Assembly: GCA_023389055.1 (NCBI GenBank) | Contig: JAEWFA010000002.1 | Coordinates: 1 to 64,000 of the forward strand | DNA from: Pseudomonadota bacterium | GTDB taxonomy: Bacteria > Pseudomonadota > Gammaproteobacteria > Burkholderiales > Burkholderiaceae_E | Reading direction: 5' to 3' | DNA: 64,000 bases | In this document: positions 16,626 to 25,826 of the stretch, one piece after another | Layout: each line of letters starts with the position of its first letter | How positions within the stretch are numbered: position 1 is the stretch's first letter | Position numbers and translations under genes: made by a program | Notes under the pieces: model-generated | The model's input: only the letters and a program-made list of their open reading frames with translations | Told to the model about the DNA's origin: nothing | Database searches by the model: none

Positions 16626-16779
16626 GGGGAGTCCGCCGGGTCGCTGATGCGTGTGATGCTGCCACCGGCCGGACTGCGAGGTCGTGACATTTCGCACGGT
16701 GTATGACTCCTGCAACAAACGGAGTTGCACCGACAGCATCGGCCGGAAACGGTGGCGCGTCTACGCTGACTTACCCGCA

Positions 16780-17760
16780 CTACCCGGTCTTGCCCGGCTC
16801 GAGCGCCGCCGAGTCGACGACCGCGGCGGTCGAAACCGCTGCCTCCTCGCCAATGAGCCCGCGCGGACGGAACACGAGCGTCACCATCAACACGAGCCCG
16901 ATCAGAATCACCTGCGCGGCTCCCCCCTTGACCTGGAGACCGGCGGGCAGCACCTGTTGCGCCACCGTGCCGCTCAACGTCCACACACCCCACATGACGA
17001 GCGCGCCGAGAACGGCGCCCTTGTTGTTGCCGCTGCCGCCGACGATCAGCATCGTCCACACCTGGAAGGTGAGGATCGGCTGGAAGTCCTGCGGGCTGAC
17101 GAAGCCGATGAAGCTCGCGTACAGCGCACCGCCCAGTCCCATGATCGCCGAGCCGATCACGAAGGCTTGCAGGCGGAAGCCGAATGCGTTCTTGCCCAGC
17201 GACGACGCCGCGGTCTCGTCCTCGCGGATCGCCTTGAGCACCCTGCCCCACGGCGAGCGCACCATCGCCTCGAGCCCGGCGTAGACGAGCCCCACCACGA
17301 CGAGCACGAGCGCGAGCATCAGCAGGTTTCGCCCGACGACGGTGTCGAGCAGGCCCGGCAGCGGCCGCGGAATGCTGGCCGCACCCTGGCTGCCGCCGGT
17401 GAGCCCCTGCGCGTTCAGCGCGACCAGTTGCAGCGTCGTGGCGATGCCGATGGTGACGATCGCCAGGTAGTCCTCGCGCAGCCGCAGCGTGGGTATGCCG
17501 ACGATGAACGCGACGATGCCCGAGGCGACGAGCGCGCCGACGAGCCCCACGAGGTACGGCAGGTCGAAGCCGCCCAGGTGCATCAGGTACTCGGGCCCGC
17601 AGAGGATCGCGAAGGTGTAGGCACCGACGAGGAAGAAGCCGACGACGCCGATGTTGAACAGCCCCGTGTAGCCCCACTGCAGGTTCAGCCCCAGGCAGAC
17701 GACTGCGAAGATCGACGCCTGGGCGAGGAAGAAGACCAGGTAGGAGAACAGTCCGCTCAT
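16780..17760 (-). CDS. livM: Branched-chain amino acid type ABC permease LivM
   Basis: Second permease of a high-affinity LIV-type ABC importer. 326 residues with about nine hydrophobic helices; GLNLQWGYTGLFNIGVVGFF (about 23-42) is the LivM N-terminal motif, and the ATPase-contact loop is GRVLKAIREDETAASSLGKN (about 158-177). It is the last gene of the operon and follows livH by 16 bases. LIV-type systems in betaproteobacteria carry branched-chain amino acids, but also amides, urea or aromatic acids, so the substrate is open. Confidence 0.93.
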   Translation of the reverse strand: MSGLFSYLVFFLAQASIFAVVCLGLNLQWGYTGLFNIGVVGFFLVGAYTFAILCGPEYLMHLGGFDLPYLVGLVGALVASGIVAFIVGIPTLRLREDYLAIVTIGIATTLQLVALNAQGLTGGSQGAASIPRPLPGLLDTVVGRNLLMLALVLVVVGLVYAGLEAMVRSPWGRVLKAIREDETAASSLGKNAFGFRLQAFVIGSAIMGLGGALYASFIGFVSPQDFQPILTFQVWTMLIVGGSGNNKGAVLGALVMWGVWTLSGTVAQQVLPAGLQVKGGAAQVILIGLVLMVTLVFRPRGLIGEEAAVSTAAVVDSAALEPGKTG

Positions 17761-17776
17761 CGTCGAAGCCGTCGAA

Positions 17777-18667
17777 TCAAGCTCGGTCTCCGAGAATGCC
17801 TTTCGGATAGACCAGCAGGATCGCGAACATCAGCAGGAACGCCACCGCGGGCTTGTATGCCGCGCCGATCAGCGGCACCGACATCGACTGCGCCAATCCG
17901 ATGATCAGCCCGCCGAGCACGGCGCCGTAGATGCTGCCGATGCCGCCGAGGATCGCCGCAGCGAACATCGGCAGGATCAGGTTGAAGCCCATCTCGGAGG
18001 AGATCTGCACCGTCAGCCCGAACAGGATGCCGGCCACCGCCGCGAGACCGGCGCCGATGAACCACGTCCAGCGGATCACCGCCTGGACGTCGATGCCGGC
18101 CACGCGCGCGAGCGCCGGGTCGTCGGAAACGGCCCGCATCGAACGGCCGAGCGAGGTACGCGTGAGGAACAGGTGCAGCGCGAGCATCAACACCGCGGTG
18201 ATCGCTACGACGAAGATCTCGTCCCCGCTCATGCGCACGCCGGGCACGATCTCGGCGGAGACGGCGATGTTGCGCGAGTAGTACTCGGGACGCGATCCCC
18301 AGACGAAGACGACGAGGTTGCGCAGCATCAGCGATGCGCCGAAAGACGCGATGACGAGCGTCACCGTGACGTCGCTGCGGCGCAATGGACGAAACAGCAG
18401 CCGGTCGAGTACCAGCGCGAGCACCGCCGTGAGCACGATCGCGATCGCCACCGCCACCAGGAATCCCCAGCCGAAGGTGAGCGGACCGATCGTCCCGGCA
18501 CTCGCGAAGAACGCCGCGAAGACCAGCGCGAAATAGGCGCCGAAAGTCAGGAACTCGCCGTGCGCGAAATTGGCGAAGCGCAGGATGTTGTACGTGAGCG
18601 TGAGCCCGATCGCCCCGAGCGCGAGCGTGGCGCCCACGACGATGCCGTCGACCAGGTACTGGATCAT
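17777..18667 (-). CDS. livH: Branched-chain amino acid type ABC permease LivH
   Basis: First permease of the LIV-type importer. 296 residues with about eight helices. Family motifs: LVDGIVVGATLALGAIGLTL at the N-terminus, NFAHGEFLTFGAY (about 35-47), and the coupling loop LGRSMRAVSDDPALARVAGID. It overlaps the livF stop by 4 bases (ATGA at 18664-18667), a translational coupling pattern. livM follows it. Confidence 0.94.
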   Translation of the reverse strand: MIQYLVDGIVVGATLALGAIGLTLTYNILRFANFAHGEFLTFGAYFALVFAAFFASAGTIGPLTFGWGFLVAVAIAIVLTAVLALVLDRLLFRPLRRSDVTVTLVIASFGASLMLRNLVVFVWGSRPEYYSRNIAVSAEIVPGVRMSGDEIFVVAITAVLMLALHLFLTRTSLGRSMRAVSDDPALARVAGIDVQAVIRWTWFIGAGLAAVAGILFGLTVQISSEMGFNLILPMFAAAILGGIGSIYGAVLGGLIIGLAQSMSVPLIGAAYKPAVAFLLMFAILLVYPKGILGDRA

Positions 18668-19419
18668 GCGAGCGCCCGCCGCGTGCCCAGGTACAACGCG
18701 CCGACCTCGGGATTCTCGAGCAGCGCGCGGGCCTGTGCGTTGATACGGTCGCGCCCCTCGGCAAGCACATAGCCGCGGTCGGAGATCGCCAGCGCCGCAC
18801 GCGCGTTCTGCTCGACGACGAGGATCGTCAATCCGAGTTCGCGTACCTCGCGCACCTTCGAGAAGACGATGCCGACGAACAGCGGCGACAGGCCGGCCGA
18901 CGGCTCGTCGAGCAACAGCACGCGCGGACGCGACATCAGCGCTCGCGCCACTGCGACCATCTGCCGCTCGCCGCCCGACAGCGTGCCCGCCGCCTGCCGG
19001 CGTCGTTCACCGAGCCTGGGGAACAGCCGGTACATGCGCTCGAGATCCTCCTCGACGCCGTCGCGCACGCCGCGCGCCGCGGCGCCGATCTCGAGATTCT
19101 CCTGCACCGACAAGCGGGCGAAGACGTTGCCCGTCTGCGGAACGAAGGCGAGCCCGCGCGAGACCATGCGATGCGCGGCAACGCCGACCAGTTCGTCGCC
19201 GAACATGCGGATCGATCCAGAGCGCACCGGAACGAGACCTGCGATCGCCTTCATCAGCGTGGACTTGCCCGCGCCGTTGGGGCCGAGCACGGTGACGATC
19301 TCGCGATCGCGCACCTCGAGCGAGGCTCCGCGCAGGATGTCGACCTCGGGCACGTAGCCGGCGACGACATCGCGCACGACCAGCGCCTGTGCTCCCGGGC
19401 CGTGCGCCGCCTCGCTCAC
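18664..19419 (-). CDS. livF: LIV-type ABC ATPase LivF
   Basis: One of the two ATPases of the importer. Walker A GPNGAGKST, signature LSGGERQMVAVARALM, Walker B LLLDEPSAGLSP, switch His replaced in VVEQNARAAL as is usual in LivF. I take the GTG at 19419 as the start because it overlaps the livG stop as GTGA; the frame is open 37 codons further inside livG. 251 residues, slightly longer than E. coli LivF because of a short N-terminal extension rich in Ala and Gly. It overlaps livH by 4 bases. Confidence 0.92.
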   Translation of the reverse strand: MSEAAHGPGAQALVVRDVVAGYVPEVDILRGASLEVRDREIVTVLGPNGAGKSTLMKAIAGLVPVRSGSIRMFGDELVGVAAHRMVSRGLAFVPQTGNVFARLSVQENLEIGAAARGVRDGVEEDLERMYRLFPRLGERRRQAAGTLSGGERQMVAVARALMSRPRVLLLDEPSAGLSPLFVGIVFSKVREVRELGLTILVVEQNARAALAISDRGYVLAEGRDRINAQARALLENPEVGALYLGTRRALA

Positions 19420-20174
19420 GCCGGCACGCCTCCGAGGTACGCCTCGAGCACCCGGGCGTCGCTGCGCACCGCCTGCGGGGAGCCTTCGAGCAGCAGCTTG
19501 CCCTGCGCCATCACGAGAATCGGATCGCACAGGCTCATCACCAGGTCCATGTTATGCTCGATGACGAGGAACGTGATGCCGCGCTCGTGCAACTCGCGCA
19601 GCTTGTCGACGATCGTCATCAACAGCGTCGGATTCACGCCCGCGCCCGGCTCGTCGAGCAGCACGAGCTTCGGCTCGGACATCAGCACGCGCGCAAGCTC
19701 GAGCAGCTTCTGCTGCCCCCCCGACAGGTTGCGCGCGAACTCGCCGGCCAGCCGCGACAGGCCGACGAAGTCGAGCACCTCGCGCGCGCGCTCGCGAACC
19801 GCGCGCTCCTCGGCGGCGACGCGCCCGCGCGCGAACCAGTTGTTCCAGAAGCGTTCGCCCGCCTGGCGCTGCGGCACGAGCATGCAGTTCTCGAGCACGG
19901 TCATGCCGGCGAAGGGCCGCGGAATCTGGAAGGTGCGCACGAGCCCCGCATCGAAGATGCGATGCGGCGCGAGCCCTCCGATGCCCTGGCCGAGGAACGA
20001 GATCGTTCCCGAGTCGGGACGGTGAACGCCGGCGATCGTGTTGAACAGCGTCGTCTTGCCGGCACCGTTCGGGCCGATCAGCCCGGTGATCGTGTTCGCG
20101 CGCAGCGTGAACGAGACGTCATCGACTGCGCGCAGCCCGCCGAACTCCTTGACGAGGCGCCCGACTTCGAGCAT
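19416..20174 (-). CDS. livG: LIV-type ABC ATPase LivG
   Basis: Other ATPase of the importer, 252 residues. It starts MLEVGRLVKEFGGLRAVDDV, then Walker A GPNGAGKTTLFN, the LivG-specific GLVRTFQIPRPF, signature LSGGQQKLLELARVL, Walker B LVLLDEPGAGVNP and VIEHNMD. Seven bases separate it from the upstream binding-protein gene, and its TGA overlaps the livF GTG. Confidence 0.94.
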   Translation of the reverse strand: MLEVGRLVKEFGGLRAVDDVSFTLRANTITGLIGPNGAGKTTLFNTIAGVHRPDSGTISFLGQGIGGLAPHRIFDAGLVRTFQIPRPFAGMTVLENCMLVPQRQAGERFWNNWFARGRVAAEERAVRERAREVLDFVGLSRLAGEFARNLSGGQQKLLELARVLMSEPKLVLLDEPGAGVNPTLLMTIVDKLRELHERGITFLVIEHNMDLVMSLCDPILVMAQGKLLLEGSPQAVRSDARVLEAYLGGVPA

Positions 20175-20181
20175 CGGCCGA

Positions 20182-21441
20182 CTACTTCGACGCGGAGCGC
20201 AACTGCCGGATCTGCTCGACGGTGACCATGCCGGTGGACGTCACCTTGCCGTCCTTGACGTCCCACACGACCATCGGCGCATCGATGTCGCCGTTCTTGT
20301 CGAACTGCAGCGGCCCCGAGGCGCCGACGTACTGGATCGCCTTTCCTTCGGCCGCCATCTGCAATCCCTTCTTCACCGAATCGACGCCGGCGTAGATCTT
20401 CTCGCCTTTCGGATCGGTGACCTTGCGCAGGTTGTCGCGGATCGCGTTGGCGTCGTTCTTCTTCGCGTGCGCCATCGCCAATCCGATCAGCACCGTCGCA
20501 TCGTAGGCATTGGTGATGTAGGGCTGCGCGGGCAATGCGCCGTACTTGGCCTGGTATTCCTTCTTGAAGAGCTCCAGCGACGGCGTCTCGACCGACCCCG
20601 CTGCGGTGCCGTGCACCTCCTTGAGGTACTGCGCGCCGACGTCGTTGACGAAGTCCTGCGACTGCAGCCCGTCGGGCAGCAGGAACTTCTGCGGACCGCC
20701 GGCGGCGATCCATTCGCGCGCGAGCGTCGTGCCGTCGCCGGGATATCCGATCAGGAACAGCGCGTCGGGCTTCGGAGCGAGCGCCTTGTTCACCTCCGAG
20801 CGGTACGAAGGCTGGCTCGGGTTGTAGACGACGTTCTGCGTGATCGAACCGCCCGCCCTCTCGAAGGCCGAGATGAACTCCCGGCTCAACCCCTGTCCGT
20901 AGGGATTGTTCAGGTAGAGCACGGCGACCTTCTTGATTCCCGCGTCGGTGGCCAGCTTGGCCATCGCGACGCCTTGCAGCGCATCCGACGGGCAGGTGCG
21001 GAACCAATAGCCGTTCGTCTTGCCCTGCTCGGCCAGTTCGGTGAACGACGGAGACGTGGACGACGGCGAGATCTGCACGATGTTGCTGCCCGCCGTCACC
21101 GACGTGAGGACCGCCGCGCTCACGCCGCTGGCGAGCGCGCCGACGATGGCCGGCACGTGCTGCACGTCGACCAGCTTGCGCGCGGCGTCGACGCCGACCG
21201 ACGGACTCGTCTGGTCGTCGAGCAGCGACAGATCGAGCTTGCAGCCGTTGACGCCGCCTGCGGCATTCAGGTCCGCCACGCCCAGTTGCGCGCCCTTGGC
21301 GATCTCCTGGCCCAGCGCACCGAGCGAACCGGTGAGCGACATCACGCTGCCGATCGTCGTTGTGCATTTCTGCTGCGCTTGCGCGGAACCGACCCCGAAT
21401 GCGGCCAGTACGGCAGCGGCGAAAGCAATCTTCCTGAACAC
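20182..21441 (-). CDS. LIV-type ABC substrate-binding protein
   Basis: Periplasmic binding protein of the importer and first gene of the operon. 419 residues: a signal peptide (about 1-22, cleaved after AQA), then IGSVMSLTGSLGALGQEIAKGA, the Venus-flytrap ligand-binding N-lobe typical of LivJ/HmgA-like binding proteins. The start is the GTG at 21441, which has GGAGGAG 5 bases upstream; the frame runs on far upstream into the neighbour but that has no coding sense. It differs enough from LivJ that I do not name a ligand; such proteins in soil betaproteobacteria often bind aromatic acids or amides. Confidence 0.92.
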   Translation of the reverse strand: MFRKIAFAAAVLAAFGVGSAQAQQKCTTTIGSVMSLTGSLGALGQEIAKGAQLGVADLNAAGGVNGCKLDLSLLDDQTSPSVGVDAARKLVDVQHVPAIVGALASGVSAAVLTSVTAGSNIVQISPSSTSPSFTELAEQGKTNGYWFRTCPSDALQGVAMAKLATDAGIKKVAVLYLNNPYGQGLSREFISAFERAGGSITQNVVYNPSQPSYRSEVNKALAPKPDALFLIGYPGDGTTLAREWIAAGGPQKFLLPDGLQSQDFVNDVGAQYLKEVHGTAAGSVETPSLELFKKEYQAKYGALPAQPYITNAYDATVLIGLAMAHAKKNDANAIRDNLRKVTDPKGEKIYAGVDSVKKGLQMAAEGKAIQYVGASGPLQFDKNGDIDAPMVVWDVKDGKVTSTGMVTVEQIRQLRSASK

Positions 21442-21524
21442 GGCGACTCCTCCGTTGGGTTGCAAACCTGCCGATAATCTGTCCCGAAGGCGCAACTTTG
21501 ACATGAAACCCGCAGACGAGGAAT

Positions 21525-22649
21525 TCACGGCTCGGGCGGCGCTGCCGCGCGATCGGGCGCCTCGAGCCCGAGCGGCTCGCGCGAAGCCGCGACGACTTCC
21601 CAGGCGGCTATGAACAGCGCAGCGATCACCGGACCGATCACGAAGCCGTTCACGCCGAAGGCCGCGATTCCGCCGAGCGTGGAGACGAGCGCCGCGTAGT
21701 CGGGCATCTTCGTGTCCTTGCCCACCAACACCGGACGAACGACGTTGTCGACCAGCCCGATCACCAGCACGCCGAAGGCGATCAGCCCGATGCCCTGCCA
21801 GAGGTCGCCGATCGCGATCAGATAGAGCGACACCGGCAGCCAGACGATCGCCGCGCCCACTGCGGGCAACAGCGAAAGCACGGCCATCGCGACCCCCCAG
21901 AGCACCGCGCCGCGCACGCCGAGCACCCAGAACGCAAGCCCGCCGAGCGCACCCTGCACCACGGCGACGACGATGTTGCCCTTGACCGTGGCGCGCACGA
22001 CGGTGGTGAATTTCTCGCCGAACTGGCGTTTCAGGTCGGGCTGCAGGGGCAGCGCGAGCTGGATCCGACGCACCAGCCGCTCTCCATCGCGCAGCAGGAA
22101 ATACAACAGGTACAGCATCACGAAGAGTGCGACGACGAACTGGAAGGTTCCCTGGCCGATGTTCACGCCCTGCTCCAGCAGGAAGCGCACCGCGCGGGAC
22201 AGTCCGTCCGCGGCGCGCGCCTGCACCTCGGCGAGGCTGCCGAAGCCGAACCGCTCGAGGAGCGACGTGATCGACGGCGGCAACGCTTCGAGGATCTTCG
22301 GGAACCAGGTTCCCGGCTGGACCTCGCCGGACTGCACGCGCGCGTACAGGCTCGCCGCTTCCTGCGTGATCATCGCGCCGATCCAGGCGAGCGGCAGGAT
22401 CACCGCGACGAGCACGAGCAGCAGCGTCGCCAGCGAAGCCAGGTTGCGCCGCCCGTTCCATGCGCGCACCAGGCGCCGCTGCACCGGCACGAACAGCACC
22501 GCGATGATCGTCGCCCAGAACACGGCGCCGTAGAACGGCTTGAGGATCCAGAAGAACGCGATCGTGACCGCGGCCACGAGCAACCAGAACGCGCGATCCT
22601 GGATCTCGGACAGCGAATCGGCGTCGGAATCGAGGCGCGGCGTGCTCAT
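21525..22649 (-). CDS. AI-2E family transporter (PerM/YhhQ-like permease)
   Basis: Eight-helix membrane protein of the AI-2E/PerM family, whose members export small molecules or exchange Na+/H+; the function of this one is unknown. Features: two helices near 25-65 (FWILKPFYGAVFWATIIAVLF), a long amphipathic middle domain, LLYFLLRDGERLVRR (about 180), GIGLIAFGVLVIGLVDNVVRPVLVG with the family's conserved DNxxRP, and GxNGFVIGPVIAALF. The ATG at 22649 gives 374 residues; an upstream one at 22682 is also open. It lies just after the TRAP genes on the same strand but 43 bases away and may be separate. Confidence 0.88.
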   Translation of the reverse strand: MSTPRLDSDADSLSEIQDRAFWLLVAAVTIAFFWILKPFYGAVFWATIIAVLFVPVQRRLVRAWNGRRNLASLATLLLVLVAVILPLAWIGAMITQEAASLYARVQSGEVQPGTWFPKILEALPPSITSLLERFGFGSLAEVQARAADGLSRAVRFLLEQGVNIGQGTFQFVVALFVMLYLLYFLLRDGERLVRRIQLALPLQPDLKRQFGEKFTTVVRATVKGNIVVAVVQGALGGLAFWVLGVRGAVLWGVAMAVLSLLPAVGAAIVWLPVSLYLIAIGDLWQGIGLIAFGVLVIGLVDNVVRPVLVGKDTKMPDYAALVSTLGGIAAFGVNGFVIGPVIAALFIAAWEVVAASREPLGLEAPDRAAAPPEP

Positions 22650-22692
22650 CGGTGCGCGCACCCCGAGCAAGCGACGGACCACGGCGGCGCGC

Positions 22693-24003
22693 TCATCCGC
22701 CCATCATCTGATCGGGCAGCCACGTCGCGAGCTCCGGCAAGACGGCGAGCAGCACCATCGTCGCCAGCATGATCGCGACGAACGGCAGCGCGCCCCACAG
22801 TACGGTCGGCAACGTCACCTGCGGCGCGACGCCCTTGAGCACGTACAGGTTCAGCCCTACCGGCGGCGTGATCAGACCGACCTCCATGTTGATCGTGAGC
22901 ATGACGGCGAACCAGACCAGGTCGAACCCGTTGGCCTCGAGCACCGGCTGCAGGATCGGCATCACCATCAGGATGATCGCCACCGGGGGCAGGAAGCAGC
23001 CGGCCAGCAGCAGGAACAGGTTGATCGCCAGCATCAGCACCCAGCGGTTCAGCCCGAGGTCGACCAGCGCCTGCGCCGCGGTCTGCGTGACGTACAGCAG
23101 CGACATCATGTACGAGAAGATCGCCGCCGCGCCGATGATCATCAGGATCATCGTGGACTCGCGCACTGTCTCGCCGAAGATGCGCCACAGATCGTCGCGC
23201 CGGTACGCGCGGTAGATCGTGAACACGAGGATCAGTGCGAGCACCGCCGAGATCGCCGCGACCTCCGACGGCGTCGCGAGCCCGCCGTACATCGCCCAGG
23301 CGATCGCGATGATGATCGCGATGAAAGGCGAAACACGCGCCAGGCCGCTGACCTTCTCGGCGAAGGTGTAGCGCGCCTCGTCGACCTGCAGGCCGCGGCG
23401 CGAAAGCAGCGTCGACAGCCACGCGTACGCCGAGAACAGCAACACGAGCAGCGCGCCGGGAACGATGCCGGCGAGGAACAGCCGGCCGATCGACGTCTCG
23501 GTGGCGATCCCGTACAGGATCATCGTGATCGACGGCGGAATCAGAATCCCCAGCGTGCCGCCGGCGCAGATCGAGCCGGTGGCGAGCGCCGGCGATACGC
23601 CCCGGCGCAGCATCTCCGGAACGCCGGCCTTGCCGATCGCCGCAGCGGTGGCCGGGCTCGACCCGCAGATCGCCGAGAACACGCCGCAGGCGAGGATATT
23701 GGCGATGACCAGGCCGCCGGGCAGCCGCGCGAGCCAGCGATGCAGCGATTCGTAGATGTCGCGCCCGGCCGCCGAGGATCCGATCGCCGCGCCGAGCAAC
23801 ACGAACAGCGGGATCGTCAGCAGCGCGAAAGACGACAGCTCGTCCATCATCACGATCGGGATGTTCGCCAGGCTCGCCGCTCCCTCGAAGACCACCAGGA
23901 AGCCGACCGACACGAGCGCGAGCCCCCAGGCGATCGGCAGGCCCGAGAACAGCACCAGCAGCGTGACGACGAGGATCAGCAGGCCGACCAGCAGCTCACT
24001 CAT
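22693..24003 (-). CDS. TRAP transporter large permease (DctM type)
   Basis: Ion-coupled channel subunit of the TRAP transporter. 436 residues with about twelve helices; characteristic elements are GLPIAWGLALVSVGF near the start, FALLTIPLFVLLGAAIGSSAAGRDIY (about 57-82), the repeat GILIPPSITMILYGIATETSIGRLFLAGI and, late, MEVGLITPPVGLNLYVLKG. It overlaps the small permease gene by 8 bases and is the last gene of dctP-Q-M. Confidence 0.95.
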   Translation of the reverse strand: MSELLVGLLILVVTLLVLFSGLPIAWGLALVSVGFLVVFEGAASLANIPIVMMDELSSFALLTIPLFVLLGAAIGSSAAGRDIYESLHRWLARLPGGLVIANILACGVFSAICGSSPATAAAIGKAGVPEMLRRGVSPALATGSICAGGTLGILIPPSITMILYGIATETSIGRLFLAGIVPGALLVLLFSAYAWLSTLLSRRGLQVDEARYTFAEKVSGLARVSPFIAIIIAIAWAMYGGLATPSEVAAISAVLALILVFTIYRAYRRDDLWRIFGETVRESTMILMIIGAAAIFSYMMSLLYVTQTAAQALVDLGLNRWVLMLAINLFLLLAGCFLPPVAIILMVMPILQPVLEANGFDLVWFAVMLTINMEVGLITPPVGLNLYVLKGVAPQVTLPTVLWGALPFVAIMLATMVLLAVLPELATWLPDQMMGG

Positions 24004-24523
24004 CGCCGACGCTCTCTACGGGCCGGAAGATTTCGACGACGTATTGCAGCGCCGTCAGCCCGAGGCCCAGCGGCAGCATCGCGAACAACGGCCACTTCTT
24101 CGGCGCCCATGTGCTGCCGGTGGTTTCGCCCTTCAGGTACGACTCCCACGCGAGATCGGCGCCGAGCCATGCGAGGTACAGGCAGACGAGCAGACCGATC
24201 ACCGCGACGACCAGCGCCACGCGAAAGCGCAGCTTCTGCGGCAGGTAGTGCGCGAGCAGATCGACGCCGACGTGCCCCTGCGTCTTCAGCGTGTATGGCG
24301 AGGCGAGGAACAGCGAGGCGACCATCAGGTAGACGGACAGCTCGATCTCCCACCAGGTCGAATGTCCGGTGGCGCGCCAGAAGACGCTCCACGTGATGAC
24401 GATCGCCGCGATCACGAGCAGCACCGCGGCGACGACCGCCAGCGCCACCGCGAGTCGGTCGACCGCCCGGAAAAAGGCGCCTGCGCGCCGCGGCGCAGCG
24501 CGGGCGCGCAGGCGCGCCGTCAC
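23996..24523 (-). CDS. TRAP transporter small permease (DctQ type)
   Basis: Four-helix membrane subunit that pairs with DctM. 175 residues; helices near 25-48, 62-80, 98-118 and 140-160; the tryptophan-rich TWWEIELSVYLMVASLFLA and KTQGHVGVDLLAHYLP are typical. I start at GTG 24523, whose GTGA overlaps the stop of the binding-protein gene; the frame stays open 31 codons further but lies within that gene. Confidence 0.9.
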   Translation of the reverse strand: MTARLRARAAPRRAGAFFRAVDRLAVALAVVAAVLLVIAAIVITWSVFWRATGHSTWWEIELSVYLMVASLFLASPYTLKTQGHVGVDLLAHYLPQKLRFRVALVVAVIGLLVCLYLAWLGADLAWESYLKGETTGSTWAPKKWPLFAMLPLGLGLTALQYVVEIFRPVESVGDE

Positions 24524-25527
24524 TTCGCCTGCAGCAGCGCGTCGAGCAGGCCCTTGGCTTCGGGCGAGGCGGCGGAGAACTCCTTCCACGAAGTGTCGCG
24601 CGCGAGCGCGAGCCACTGGTCGAATTCGTCCTTCGTCATCCGGTGCACCTTGCCGCCGGCCTTCGTGTAAGCCTCGGCCATCTTGTCGCCGGCCTCACGC
24701 TGCAGTCCGAGGAAGAACTCGTCGGACTTCGTCGCCGCCTCCTCGAAGATCTGCTGCTGCTGCGGCGTGAGCTTGTCCCAGTGCTGCTTGGACATCACCA
24801 ACGGCTGCATCAGCATCCAGATCGTGTAGTCGCCCGGCACCGTCGCGAACTTCGTCTGCTCGTACAGGCGCATGCTGACGAAGGTCTCGGCCGAGGTCAG
24901 CGTCGCGTTGAGCACGCCGGACTGCAGCGCCGGATAGATCTCGGTGGACGGCATGTTCACGACAGATGCGCCGGCCGTCTTGAGCATCGACTCGAAGGTC
25001 GGATCGGCCGCGCGCATCTTCATCCCGTCGACCGACTTCGGTCCGGTGATCGGCGCGTCCTTCGACGCGAAGCCGCCGGGCGTCCACCACCAGGTGACGA
25101 TGTGCACGCCGTTGCGATGCGCCAGCGCCTGCAGCTTCTCGGCGTACGGCGACTTGCGCAGCTTCATCGCGAAATCGAGGTTCGGGATCGTTCCGGGCAG
25201 GATCACCGCCGAGAACTCGTGCGCCTTGCCGGTGGCGTACGACATCGGGAACACCGCCATCTCGAGCGTTCCGTTTTGCAGCGCATCGAATTGCGCGACC
25301 GGCTTGATGCCCAGCGAGCTGCCCGGATAGATACGGAACTTGATGTTCTTGTCGCGCTTCGTCACCTCCTCGACGAACACGCGCGTGGCGAGGTCGCGGC
25401 CGTCGGCGTTCGCCTTGAACTGGTGCGAGATCTTCAGCTCCTGTGCGCTGGCCGGCACAGCGGCAACGCCCGTCCCGAGGGCGGCGGCCACGGCGATCGC
25501 CGCGGCGAAATGGCTGCTTGCTTTCAT
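24520..25527 (-). CDS. TRAP transporter solute-binding protein (DctP type)
   Basis: Binding protein of the complete TRAP system and first gene of the operon. 335 residues: signal peptide (about 1-28, cleaved after ASA), then ISHQFKANADGRDLATRVFVEEV, GTLEMAVFP and GMKMRAADPTFESM (the ligand-Arg region). ATG 25527 has GGGAGA 7 bases upstream, so the 19-codon extension is not used. Substrate is probably a carboxylate. It differs clearly from the binding protein at 176-1255. Confidence 0.93.
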   Translation of the reverse strand: MKASSHFAAAIAVAAALGTGVAAVPASAQELKISHQFKANADGRDLATRVFVEEVTKRDKNIKFRIYPGSSLGIKPVAQFDALQNGTLEMAVFPMSYATGKAHEFSAVILPGTIPNLDFAMKLRKSPYAEKLQALAHRNGVHIVTWWWTPGGFASKDAPITGPKSVDGMKMRAADPTFESMLKTAGASVVNMPSTEIYPALQSGVLNATLTSAETFVSMRLYEQTKFATVPGDYTIWMLMQPLVMSKQHWDKLTPQQQQIFEEAATKSDEFFLGLQREAGDKMAEAYTKAGGKVHRMTKDEFDQWLALARDTSWKEFSAASPEAKGLLDALLQAK

Positions 25528-25726
25528 CTCGTCTCCCGATTGTTCCGGCCTTCGCTGCGGGACGCAGTCCCCGCGAGGACGCACGGCGGCGTCGGCCCGG
25601 ACACAGTTGTAGTGGCCGGGGCACTATCACGGTGGCGGCGCGTGCTTGTCAAGGCAGGAGCCCGACGCGCGGGCGCGCAGACGGGAATCGAGCGCATCGA
25701 CGCGCAGACGATGGGCATTCCCGGCC

Positions 25727-25769
25727 TTGTCGCCGCAGCGTAGATGGATATACTCGATAACCTTAAGGT
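25727..25769 (+). promoter_or_regulatory. Promoter with overlapping palindrome before the fcs remnant
   Basis: TTGTCG (25727-25732) and TATACT (25749-25754) are 16 bases apart and form a fair sigma70 promoter reading into 25827. The 10-bp palindrome ACCTTAAGGT (25760-25769) falls on the predicted transcription start, the position of a MarR-type operator; a MarR gene lies in the same operon. The rest of the 299-base gap (25528-25826) also holds the upstream region of the divergent TRAP operon; I see no further clear element. Confidence 0.45.
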
Positions 25770-25826
25770 CGGGGGCGCCAAGGCACGCCGGCGCTCGACC
25801 AGCCGCCGAAGAGCGGAAAAGGAGAC

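Noticed and set aside
16680..16735. Small dyads (TGCAAC...GTTGCA, ACTCC...GGAGT) after livM as an attachment or terminator site
   Set aside because: Six- and five-base arms, no T-run; expected by chance in this composition.
20182..22461. A 759-residue binding protein starting at 22461
   Set aside because: The upstream half is antisense-frame sequence over the AI-2E permease gene; GTG 21441 with GGAGGAG and a signal peptide fits the family.
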